A stretch of 5,913 bases of DNA from Hyphomicrobiales bacterium (GCA_003133345.1 PKXB01000037.1:12735-18647); one strand, 5' to 3'. Shown: positions 1 through 4,352, counted from the stretch's first letter. The notes: generated by a model not told the origin, from the sequence alone. Numbers and translations are program-made.

Positions 1-1
1 C

Positions 2-352
2 GACGAACGCGACCGGCTGGCCCGCGACCTCGGCCATTTGAAGCGCGAGGCCGAGCAGGTCTGGGCGTCCGAGCGGGTGGAGAATTCCTTGCTGCGCGAG
101 CGCATCAATGACGTCGCCGCCGAAGTGGCGCGGCTTGCCTCGGCGCTGGAAGGGCCGAACTCGCCGATCGATGCCATCCTGGCGGCCGAAACGGTGCGCG
201 ACCGCACCGGTATCGGCACGGCTTCCGGCACTGGCGACGCCGAATTCGGCGAGACGGCGTCAACGAGCGGCGATTTGGCCGACCGCATCCGTGCGCTGCA
301 GAGCCATGCCTCGCGCGTGCCGCACGCCGAGGAGCCGAAGCGTCGCAATTAG
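2..352 (+). CDS. C-terminal end of an unrecognised coiled-coil protein (5' partial)
   Basis: The frame is open from base 2 to the TAG at 350-352, so the window holds the last 116 codons of a longer gene. The first half reads as a charged amphipathic helix rich in Glu, Arg, Leu and Ala (for example LLRERINDVAAEVARLASAL), typical of a coiled coil. The second half is low in hydrophobics, rich in Thr, Ser, Gly and Asp, and probably disordered. There is no signal peptide, membrane segment or catalytic motif in this part. A TTG at 38 could be read as a start, but the same frame continues upstream with the same helical composition, so I treat the gene as running in from the left. I do not recognise the family and assign no function. 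The gene ends 24 bp before the -35 box of the tRNA promoter and has no obvious terminator. Confidence 0.7.
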   Translation, partial: DERDRLARDLGHLKREAEQVWASERVENSLLRERINDVAAEVARLASALEGPNSPIDAILAAETVRDRTGIGTASGTGDAEFGETASTSGDLADRIRALQSHASRVPHAEEPKRRN

Positions 353-375
353 ACGCGGGCGTATTACGGCTTCGC

Positions 376-404
376 TTGACACCTCTCCGAGGCACTCCTT
401 ATAT
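376..404 (+). promoter_or_regulatory. Sigma70-type promoter of tRNA-Val
   Basis: TTGACA (376-381) is followed after exactly 17 bp by TTATAT (399-404), five of six matches to TATAAT. Transcription should start near 411, about a dozen bases before the mature tRNA 5' end at 424. The near-consensus strength suits a stable RNA gene. Confidence 0.8.
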
Positions 405-405
405 C

Positions 406-427
406 GCCCGGCCGTAACAGGCCGGGC
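406..427. repeat. Inverted repeat at the 5' edge of tRNA-Val
   Basis: GCCCGGCC (406-413) and GGCCGGGC (420-427) are perfect 8-bp inverted arms around GTAACA. The right arm includes the first four bases of the mature tRNA (424-427). If transcription starts at or before 406 the leader could pair with the acceptor strand. With the predicted start near 411 only part of the left arm would be transcribed. Confidence 0.6.
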
Positions 428-498
428 GGTTAGCTCAGCGGGAGAGCACACCCTTCACACGGGTGGGGTCGTAGGTTCGATCCCTACACCGCCCACCA
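424..498 (+). tRNA. tRNA-Val (anticodon CAC), CCA encoded
   Basis: A full cloverleaf can be folded by eye. The acceptor stem is GGGCGGT (424-430) with ACCGCCC (488-494). The D arm carries GCTC/GAGC. The anticodon stem is CACCC (449-453) with GGGTG (461-465), around the loop TTCACAC, so the anticodon is CAC (456-458), which reads the Val codon GTG. The variable loop has five bases. The T arm is GTAGG, TTCGATC, CCTAC (471-487). A discriminator A (495) is followed by encoded CCA (496-498). The DUF971 gene converges on this gene, its stop lying only 13 bp downstream, so readthrough from that gene would be antisense to the tRNA. Confidence 0.96.
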
Positions 499-511
499 TT
501 CCCTCATCGCA

Positions 512-898
512 TCATTTTCGCCGCGCCGGCGGATCCCGCGTGAGATTCTTGGCGGCCAGTTCGTCGAGATAATCCTGCCAATAGGCCGCGTAATTGCGGC
601 CGAGTTCGAGCAGATACTCCCAGCCGAAAATTCCGGTCGAGTGCAGGTCGTCGAACACCAGCCGCACCGCGTAATTGCCGACCGGCAGCACCTCGATGAT
701 TTCGACATTCACCTTGCCGGGAACGGTCTTGCGCTCCTCGGCGGAATGGCCCTGCACTTCCGCGCTCGGACTTTTCACCCGCAGATATTCGGCCGGTAGA
801 TCGAAGTTCTCAGCGCCGGCGAAGGTGACGGTGAGCGTCTTGCGATCCTTGTGCAGGCGCAGTTCGCTCGGCCAGGCTTGCGTGTCGTTGGCGGTCAT
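512..898 (-). CDS. DUF971 (GBBH-like N-terminal domain) protein
   Basis: This is a 128-residue protein that is almost wholly one domain of the DUF971 / gamma-butyrobetaine-hydroxylase-like N-terminal family. Visible signs are the early strand pattern around ELRLHKDRKTLTVTFAG, the segment FDLPAEYLRVKSPSAEV, and the family's most recognisable block, LPVGNYAVRLVFDDLH followed by STGIFGWEYLLELG. The C-terminal tail is basic. No signal peptide or membrane segment is present, so it should be cytosolic. Known of the family: the fold occurs at the N-terminus of gamma-butyrobetaine hydroxylases and at the C-terminus of the plant Mrp/ApbC-type Fe-S carrier HCF101. Stand-alone bacterial members have no settled function. 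The ATG (896-898) is preceded by AGGAGCAG (911-918 on the + strand), 12 bp away. It lies downstream of the HTH/PBP-like regulator on the same strand and may be co-transcribed through the palindrome at 931-979. Confidence 0.88.
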   Translation of the reverse strand: MTANDTQAWPSELRLHKDRKTLTVTFAGAENFDLPAEYLRVKSPSAEVQGHSAEERKTVPGKVNVEIIEVLPVGNYAVRLVFDDLHSTGIFGWEYLLELGRNYAAYWQDYLDELAAKNLTRDPPARRK

Positions 899-930
899 GG
901 CGCTGTCTTACTGCTCCTAACATTTTTCTT

Positions 931-979
931 GCGCATGATCTTATCCGAAAACCGGTTCCCACTTTTCGGGATCATGCGC
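931..979. repeat. Hyphomicrobiales-type intergenic palindrome
   Basis: Outer arms GCGCATGATC (931-940) and GATCATGCGC (970-979) are perfect complements. Inner arms CCGAAAA (945-951) and TTTTCGG (963-969) are also perfect, with TTAT bulged on the left side and an 11-base loop containing CCGGTT. I recognise this sequence type as the short palindromic element found in many copies between genes of Bradyrhizobium-, Mesorhizobium- and Rhizobium-like genomes. It sits in the 84-bp gap between two leftward genes and, if transcribed, would form a strong hairpin that could stabilise or attenuate the mRNA. Confidence 0.85.
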
Positions 980-982
980 CCA

Positions 983-1867
983 TCAAACCACAAACCGCAC
1001 CGTGCCGGCGGCGACGAGATCGAAGCCGCCCATTTCCAGCGCGCGGGCGGCAAGCTCGTCCGATTGCAGAAAGCGGATCAGCGCCTGCAACGGCGGATGA
1101 AAATAATCGCGCTGGCGCATCAAGAGGTCGAACGGCTCCCAGACGAGCGGCACGAAATCGAGCCCGGCGGAATTGGCGACCGAGCGCGTGGCGATGCCGG
1201 CATCGGCGCGGCCGGCGCGGATCGCCTGCGCGATATCGGGACCGGTCGGGCAGACCGGGCTGACGGAGACCAGCGCATCGGGCGCGGCTTTCGCCCTATG
1301 CAGCAGCGAGAGCAGCAGCAATTGCGCGCCGGCGCCTTGCGGGCGCATGGCGATACGCGCGCGCTTGGCGATCACGTCTTCGATAGCACGGATCTTGAAC
1401 GGATTGCCGGGCGCCAACAGCAGACCCTGCTCGCGGCGGCAGAACGCGACCATCACCGCGTTCTGCAAATCGCTGCGGCCGCTAACGGCGGCAACGTTGG
1501 CATCGGCTTCCGGGTCTTCCAAGGCATGCAGGTGCAGGGCGGCGGCGATGGTCTCACCGGCGGTGAAGCGGTTGAATCCGGCTTCGCTGCCGACCGCGAG
1601 CGTGGCCAGCCCGGAGCCGCTCTCGCGCAACGCCCATTCCAGCAGCGGATCGTGGCTGCCGCCGATGATCGGCGCCGGCTCCGGTCGGGTCATACCTTCG
1701 GGCCGCGTAACGCTGGAGGCCAGCCAATGGTCGAGATCGGCCTTAGGGAACAGCCAGCGGCCGGTGACCTTGGTGCAGGGCACAGTGCCCTCGGCCACCA
1801 TTTCGTAGATCTTGCGTTCCTTGAGGCGGAGATAGCTGGCGGCTTCGGCGGTCGTGAAGAGCTGCAT
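983..1867 (-). CDS. HTH (excisionase-type) regulator with periplasmic-binding-protein-like domain
   Basis: This 294-residue protein has two parts. Residues 1-50 form an excisionase/MerR-like winged HTH (MQLFTTAEAASYLRLKERKIYEMV, then GRWLFPKADLDHWL). Residues of about 65-290 form a PBP-like ligand domain of the kind found in transcription regulators related to molybdate- or tungstate-binding proteins. Supporting stretches are LATLAVGSEAGFNRF, the central SGRSDLQNAVMVAF, and AIRAGRADAGIATRSVA, which resembles substrate-binding-protein domain 2. There is no signal peptide, so it acts in the cytosol. By family it is probably a transcription factor that senses a small ligand, perhaps an oxyanion such as molybdate, but the ligand is inferred from relatives only. 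The ATG at 1865-1867 has AGGTGA just upstream (1871-1876 on the + strand). It is divergent from the receiver gene at 2209. Confidence 0.85.
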   Translation of the reverse strand: MQLFTTAEAASYLRLKERKIYEMVAEGTVPCTKVTGRWLFPKADLDHWLASSVTRPEGMTRPEPAPIIGGSHDPLLEWALRESGSGLATLAVGSEAGFNRFTAGETIAAALHLHALEDPEADANVAAVSGRSDLQNAVMVAFCRREQGLLLAPGNPFKIRAIEDVIAKRARIAMRPQGAGAQLLLLSLLHRAKAAPDALVSVSPVCPTGPDIAQAIRAGRADAGIATRSVANSAGLDFVPLVWEPFDLLMRQRDYFHPPLQALIRFLQSDELAARALEMGGFDLVAAGTVRFVV

Positions 1868-2046
1868 GGCTCACCTGCACGCTTATGCATATTTTTTGAC
1901 ATTGCCAAAAGCTGCCGGAAAAACAAGGCGGTCAACGGCCAAGGCCGCGCTGGGGAATGCGCAAAATCCCGATAAGGAATCTATGCGGTGCCCGGCCGGC
2001 ACACCGACTTGAAATCGCAAAGCTTTTTTCGCTGCCCAGCAAAAAC

Positions 2047-2064
2047 TGTATAGAAAAATTATAC
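2047..2064 (+). promoter_or_regulatory. Putative upstream activator element, copy 1
   Basis: TGTATAGAAAAATTATAC contains the inverted repeat GTATA, 7 bp, TATAC. Its last 11 bases, AAAAATTATAC, recur exactly at 3648-3658. In both places the final C lies 88 bp before the first T of a sigma54 -24 box. The position, about 115-130 bp before the predicted start, suits an enhancer-binding-protein site. The cognate activator is not in the window. Confidence 0.6.
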
Positions 2065-2108
2065 TTCGGGCCGCGCCGATTGCCGGCCGCGCGTCTCGTC
2101 TCCTCCAC

Positions 2109-2121
2109 CAAGCAATTGTAA
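2109..2121 (-). promoter_or_regulatory. Possible IHF site, promoter 1
   Basis: On the minus strand the bases read TTACAATTGCTTG, 11 of 13 matches to the IHF consensus WATCAANNNNTTR. It lies between the upstream element and the -24 box, as IHF sites commonly do at sigma54 promoters, and ends 30 bp before the -24 box. The match alone is modest. The identical placement at the second promoter raises its weight. Confidence 0.35.
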
Positions 2122-2151
2122 TGACTGAGAAAAATGCGGTGGCTCGAGCTG

Positions 2152-2167
2152 TGGCATGGCGCTTGCT
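2152..2167 (+). promoter_or_regulatory. Sigma54 (-24/-12) promoter of the receiver operon
   Basis: TGGCATG (2152-2158), 4 bp, TTGCT (2163-2167) matches the sigma54 consensus TGGCAYG-N4-TTGCW at every specified base, with the required GG-N10-GC spacing. The expected start is near 2178, giving a leader of about 31 bases before the ATG at 2209. Transcription would need RpoN and an ATP-dependent activator bound upstream. Confidence 0.82.
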
Positions 2168-2181
2168 GAATAGTCAGCAAG
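2162..2181. repeat. Inverted repeat over the -12 box and start site
   Basis: CTTGCTGA (2162-2169) and TCAGCAAG (2174-2181) are perfect 8-bp arms around ATAG. The left arm contains the whole -12 element TTGCT and the right arm spans the predicted start near 2178. It could be an operator that blocks RNA polymerase-sigma54. It cannot form a full RNA hairpin because the left arm lies upstream of the predicted start. Confidence 0.5.
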
Positions 2182-2208
2182 AACATGCCTGCAAGCAAGG
2201 TGGCGAAG

Positions 2209-2640
2209 ATGACCGACAAAAACAGAATTCTCATCGTCGATGACGACGATGTGGTGCGCCAAAGCTACCTGCGGTCGCTGGAGAGCACCTCCTGCCAGGT
2301 TGCGGCCGCCAGCGACGGCGAAGAGGCGCTGCAGACGATGGAGCAGAACCCGTTCGACGTCGTGTTGCTCGATATGCGCATGCCCGGCCAGGACGGCCTG
2401 TCGGTGTTGCGCACCATCAAACAGAAATGGCCGGAGAGCGAGGTGGTGATCATCACCGGCTATCCGACCGTGGACAGCGCCAAGGAAGCCGTACGGCTCG
2501 GCGCTTACGACTATGTCGCCAAGCCGGTGGGCCCGCAGGACGTGATCAACGTCGCCGACGGCGCCATGACGCGAAAACAGTGGGCCTTGCGGCGGGTGCC
2601 GGAGGAGAAGGACATCGCGAGCGGTGCCCGCGCGGCCTGA
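2209..2640 (+). CDS. Stand-alone response-regulator receiver protein
   Basis: This 143-residue protein is a single CheY-like receiver with no output domain. Key residues are all present: the acidic pocket at D11-D14 (ILIVDDDDVV), phospho-acceptor D55 in LLDMRMPGQDGL, switch T83 in VVIITGY, switch-type aromatic Y102 and K105 in YVAKP. The motifs resemble NtrC-class receivers. The tail of about 25 residues after the domain is charged and short. It should be phosphorylated by a histidine kinase or phosphotransfer protein not in this window and then act by protein contact. I chose ATG 2209 because AAGG (2197-2200) sits 8 bp before it. An in-frame ATG at 2185 lies only about 7 bases after the predicted start site and lacks a ribosome site. 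It follows the sigma54 promoter at 2152 and precedes the receiver-membrane fusion by 64 bp, probably as an operon. Confidence 0.93.
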   Translation: MTDKNRILIVDDDDVVRQSYLRSLESTSCQVAAASDGEEALQTMEQNPFDVVLLDMRMPGQDGLSVLRTIKQKWPESEVVIITGYPTVDSAKEAVRLGAYDYVAKPVGPQDVINVADGAMTRKQWALRRVPEEKDIASGARAA

Positions 2641-2692
2641 GAAACCAAGGCAACTTATTCAAACAGCAACACAAGCGCAGCTAAAATTCAAA

Positions 2693-2698
2693 AAGGAG
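2693..2698 (+). promoter_or_regulatory. Ribosome binding site fixing the start of the receiver-membrane protein
   Basis: AAGGAG lies 6 bp before ATG 2705. It favours this start over the in-frame ATG at 2624, which overlaps the upstream gene and would add 27 residues unlike any receiver N-terminus. Confidence 0.85.
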
Positions 2699-2704
2699 AA
2701 GGCC

Positions 2705-3424
2705 ATGAACGCATCACGCAAAGTACTCGTCGTCGACGACGATCCGGCCGTCCGCAAGAGCATCGACCGGGTTCTTACCGGCAAGGGTTACGCCGTCATC
2801 ACCGCCGAAAACGGCGAAGAGGCGCTGCGCAAGCTGAACGAGGAAAAATACGACCTCGTCTATACCGACATCCGCATGCCCGGAATCAGCGGGCTTGAGG
2901 TGGCCGAACAGGTCAAGGCGCGCAAGCCGTGGACCCCGGTGGTGATCATTACCGGTTACGGCACCGATGCGGCGCAAGCCCGCGCCAAGGCCGCAGGCGT
3001 CTCGAGTTTCGTGCACAAACCGCTGTCGCCCGAGATGATCGAAGACAGCGCCCGCGATGCCTTGGCGGCGCCCGCGCCGCAAGTGTTGGCCCTGCCGGCG
3101 GCGACCGAAGCGCCCCAGGCCGAACCAGCCGCTACTGGAAGCGCGTTGGTGAACATCGCCCTGTTCTTCGCCGCGCCCTTCATCGGCTTGGCCTACATCA
3201 TCGCCTTGCCGTTCGTCGGCCTCGGCGTATTTGCGGTGCTGGCGGCACGCGCCGCAGCCAAGATCGAAGCGGTGAAGACGGTCGGCGTGGCGCTGAAGAC
3301 CATCGCGATGGTGTTCGCCGCGCCGGTCTTCGGACTGGTCTACGTCGTGCTCTTCCCCTTCATCGGGCTGGCGACATTGTTCTGGCTGGCGGGCCGGGCC
3401 GTGCTGGCGCGGACCAGAAATTGA
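2705..3424 (+). CDS. Receiver domain fused to a C-terminal repeated membrane domain
   Basis: This is a 239-residue protein. Residues 1-120 are a complete receiver: acidic pocket D11-D13 (KVLVVDDDPAV), phospho-acceptor D55 (TDIRMPG), T83 (VVIITGY), F102 and K105 (FVHKP). Residues 121-146 are an Ala/Pro/Glu-rich linker. Residues 147-239 are a hydrophobic domain made of two similar halves. Each half has two PxxGL motifs spaced 11 residues (P158 and P169; P207 and P218) followed by a Leu/Ala run and a basic R-A end (R182, R231). The halves are joined by a short charged amphipathic stretch (AAAKIEAVKTVGVALK). With no signal peptide the receiver should stay cytosolic, tethered by this domain. I know no named family for the membrane part and assign no output function. 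It is probably co-transcribed with the receiver gene upstream and ends before a strong terminator. The same membrane domain recurs alone at 3808-4227. Confidence 0.9.
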   Translation: MNASRKVLVVDDDPAVRKSIDRVLTGKGYAVITAENGEEALRKLNEEKYDLVYTDIRMPGISGLEVAEQVKARKPWTPVVIITGYGTDAAQARAKAAGVSSFVHKPLSPEMIEDSARDALAAPAPQVLALPAATEAPQAEPAATGSALVNIALFFAAPFIGLAYIIALPFVGLGVFAVLAARAAAKIEAVKTVGVALKTIAMVFAAPVFGLVYVVLFPFIGLATLFWLAGRAVLARTRN

Positions 3425-3473
3425 GTGCGTGATGGCCAACTGGGCCCTCGCCCGACTTAAGGGCGATGGCTGT

Positions 3474-3502
3474 GGTCGGGGGAAATACCCCCGGCCTTTT
3501 TT
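3474..3502 (+). terminator. Rho-independent terminator of the receiver operon
   Basis: GGTCGGGGG (3474-3482) pairs with CCCCCGGCC (3488-3496) through 9 bp including one G-U pair. The loop is AAATA and six T residues follow (3497-3502). It lies 50 bp after the stop codon and should separate this operon from the sigma54 gene downstream. Confidence 0.93.
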
Positions 3503-3562
3503 CCGGCGTTGGCCTTCGACCGCGTTGGTTCCCCGATATAATTCTCTGGCGCGAGCGCCGCC

Positions 3563-3580
3563 TGTATAACAAAAACATGC
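3563..3580 (+). promoter_or_regulatory. Putative upstream activator element, copy 3 (distal)
   Basis: TGTATAACAAAAACATGC matches copy 1 (2047-2064) at 13 of 18 positions without gaps, including the whole TGTATA half. It lies 78 bp upstream of the element at 3641. It is weaker than the other two and may be a secondary activator site or chance in AT-rich DNA. Confidence 0.35.
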
Positions 3581-3640
3581 ACCTGAATTATTTTCTAGAT
3601 ATTTGAAATTATTATATATTTTCAGCAAGCGCGGCCGACT

Positions 3641-3658
3641 TGGACAAAAAAATTATAC
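3641..3658 (+). promoter_or_regulatory. Putative upstream activator element, copy 2
   Basis: TGGACAAAAAAATTATAC matches copy 1 at 15 of 18 positions and shares its last 11 bases exactly. Its final C is 88 bp before the first T of the -24 box at 3746, the same distance as at the first promoter. Partial similarity continues for about ten bases downstream (TC..GCCG in both). Confidence 0.6.
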
Positions 3659-3702
3659 GTCAAGCCGTCGCGACACCCCGTCAGCGCATCTAACAACATC
3701 AC

Positions 3703-3715
3703 TAACTATTTGAAA
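3703..3715 (-). promoter_or_regulatory. Probable IHF site, promoter 2
   Basis: The minus strand reads TTTCAAATAGTTA, 12 of 13 matches to the IHF consensus WATCAANNNNTTR. It lies between the activator element and the sigma54 promoter, where DNA bending would bring the activator to the polymerase. It ends 30 bp before the -24 box, as does the weaker site at the first promoter. Confidence 0.5.
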
Positions 3716-3745
3716 CATAACAATATTTAGTCTGCGCCAAGTGGC

Positions 3746-3760
3746 TGGCACGGTCTATGC
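3746..3760 (+). promoter_or_regulatory. Sigma54 (-24/-12) promoter of the membrane-domain gene
   Basis: TGGCACG (3746-3752), 4 bp, ATGC (3757-3760) matches the consensus TGGCACG-N4-TTGC at all but one base, with exact GG-N10-GC spacing. The expected start is near 3772, 36 bases before ATG 3808. The in-frame ATG at 3757 lies inside the -12 box and cannot be on this transcript. Confidence 0.82.
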
Positions 3761-3796
3761 GATGGAGGAATCGAGAAAAAGATCCAAGTAAAAAAC

Positions 3797-3801
3797 AGGA
3801 G
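3797..3801 (+). promoter_or_regulatory. Ribosome binding site fixing the start of the 139-residue membrane protein
   Basis: AGGAG lies 6 bp before ATG 3808, which rules in this start over the ATG at 3757 embedded in the sigma54 promoter. Confidence 0.85.
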
Positions 3802-3807
3802 TTCGCC

Positions 3808-4227
3808 ATGACCGCCCTTCGCAAAATCCTCATCGAGGAAGAGCCCGTGTTCGCCGCCCCGGTCGCCCGGGCCCCTGCCACCAAGCTCTATATCGTGACC
3901 AACACTGCCCCGGCGGAAGCCGCCGCGACCCCCGAAACAGCCGGCAACGTGCTCAAGAACATCGTCCTGTTCTTCGCCGCGCCCTTCATCGGATTGGCCT
4001 ACATCGTTGCGCTCCCCTTCGTCGGGCTCGCGGTTCTGGCCGTGCTGGCGGGGCGCGCCATGGCCAAATACGAAGCGGTGCGCACGCTCGGCGTGGCGCT
4101 GAAGAATGTCGCCCTGGCGGTTGCCGCCCCGGTGATCGGATTGGCCTATGTCGTCTTCTTCCCGGTCATCGGATTGGCCGCGTTGGCCTGGCTGGGCGGG
4201 CGGGCGGTTGCAGCCCGCGCGCGCTGA
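3808..4227 (+). CDS. Small membrane protein: receiver-less paralogue of the receiver-membrane fusion
   Basis: This is a 139-residue protein. Residues 51-139 align without gaps to residues 150-238 of the fusion protein at 2705-3424, about three-quarters identical by my hand alignment. The same PxxGL pairs are present (P59 and P70; P108 and P119), as is the same charged connector (AKYEAVRTLGVALK). The Ala/Pro/Glu/Thr-rich stretch at about 34-48 resembles the linker of that protein. Most telling, the first residues MTALRKILIEEEPV parallel the receiver start MNASRKVLVVDDDPAV, with the three acidic-pocket Asp replaced by Glu and the rest of the receiver absent. So it cannot be phosphorylated as a receiver. 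The likely role is as a membrane partner, competitor or effector paired with the fusion protein (inference). It has its own sigma54 promoter and a clear ribosome site. No named family is recognised. Confidence 0.88.
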   Translation: MTALRKILIEEEPVFAAPVARAPATKLYIVTNTAPAEAAATPETAGNVLKNIVLFFAAPFIGLAYIVALPFVGLAVLAVLAGRAMAKYEAVRTLGVALKNVALAVAAPVIGLAYVVFFPVIGLAALAWLGGRAVAARAR

Positions 4228-4294
4228 GTGAGATAGATCAATGAAAGCCGGGCCGAAGTGACGCAGACAATTCCAGCAATGCCTTGATTGTCCC

Positions 4295-4317
4295 CCGGGG
4301 GGTTAATGGCCCCCCGG
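4295..4317. repeat. GC-rich hairpin upstream of the multihaem cytochrome gene
   Basis: CCGGGGGG (4295-4302) and CCCCCCGG (4310-4317) form a perfect 8-bp stem around TTAATGG. No T run follows, so it is not a standard Rho-independent terminator. It lies 35 bp before ATG 4353 in the 125-bp gap between the sigma54 gene and the cytochrome gene. It may act as an mRNA stability element, an attenuator or a leaky terminator. No clear promoter was found in this gap. Confidence 0.65.
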
Positions 4318-4340
4318 ACGACGTTGAATGCGAGGGTTCC

Positions 4341-4346
4341 AGGGGG
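4341..4346 (+). promoter_or_regulatory. Ribosome binding site fixing the cytochrome start
   Basis: AGGGGG lies 6 bp before ATG 4353. The longer reading from TTG 4284 would run through the hairpin and put 23 poorly conserved-looking residues before the signal peptide. Confidence 0.75.
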
Positions 4347-4352
4347 CCGAAT

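Larger units (their letters stand above)
1868..2208. other. Divergent intergenic control region
   Basis: These 341 bases separate the leftward HTH regulator from the rightward receiver operon, and no convincing gene lies in them. The right half holds an upstream activator-like element (2047-2064), an IHF-like site (2109-2121), a sigma54 promoter (2152-2167) and an inverted repeat over its -12 box (2162-2181). The left half holds the 8-bp palindrome TATGCATA (1884-1891), 16 bp before the HTH gene start and a possible operator, and a small GTGCC/GGCAC inverted repeat (1988-1992 and 1998-2002). I found no convincing sigma70 promoter for the leftward gene. Confidence 0.6.
3425..3807. other. Terminator and AT-rich control region between two membrane-domain genes
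   Basis: The first part holds a minor hairpin (TCGCCC 3448-3453 with GGGCGA 3461-3466) and the intrinsic terminator (3474-3502). The rest is clearly AT-rich against the flanking genes. It contains two upstream activator-like elements (3563-3580 and 3641-3658), an IHF-like site (3703-3715) and the sigma54 promoter (3746-3760). A perfect TATAAT at 3537-3542 lacks a credible -35. No convincing gene is present. Confidence 0.7.

Noticed and set aside
1896..1901. TTGACA as a rightward sigma70 -35 in the divergent region
   Set aside because: No acceptable -10 lies 16-18 bp downstream, and it is about 300 bp from the next rightward gene, which has a better sigma54 promoter.
851..1975. Long rightward reading frame of 374 codons opposite the HTH regulator
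   Set aside because: It is the GC-rich antisense shadow of the regulator gene, rich in Arg, Gly, Ala and Gln with no domain pattern, and starts inside the DUF971 gene.
2624..2704. In-frame upstream ATG extending the receiver-membrane fusion by 27 residues
   Set aside because: It overlaps the end of the upstream receiver gene, has no ribosome site, and the added residues are unlike a receiver start; AAGGAG precedes ATG 2705.
3537..3542. Perfect TATAAT as a sigma70 promoter in the intergenic region
   Set aside because: No -35 like TTGACA sits 16-18 bp upstream, and the surrounding DNA is AT-rich, so chance is likely.
3432..3567. Short reading frame (about 44 codons) starting just after the fusion gene
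   Set aside because: It runs straight through the intrinsic terminator, has no ribosome site and shows no protein-like pattern.
3563..3577. NifA-type site TGT-N10-ACA in the AT-rich region
   Set aside because: The spacing between TGT and ACA here is 9, not 10, and none of the activator-like elements fits the NifA or NtrC consensus.
2714..3628. Long leftward reading frame of 304 codons opposite the fusion gene
   Set aside because: It is antisense to a clear receiver-membrane protein, crosses the terminator, and is rich in Arg, Gly, His and Asp without recognisable domains.
3757..3807. In-frame upstream ATG extending the small membrane protein by 17 residues
   Set aside because: It lies inside the sigma54 -12 box and lacks a ribosome site; AGGAG is correctly placed before ATG 3808.
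4284..4352. TTG start extending the cytochrome by 23 residues
   Set aside because: It would translate through the GC-rich hairpin and displace the signal peptide from the N-terminus; AGGGGG supports ATG 4353.
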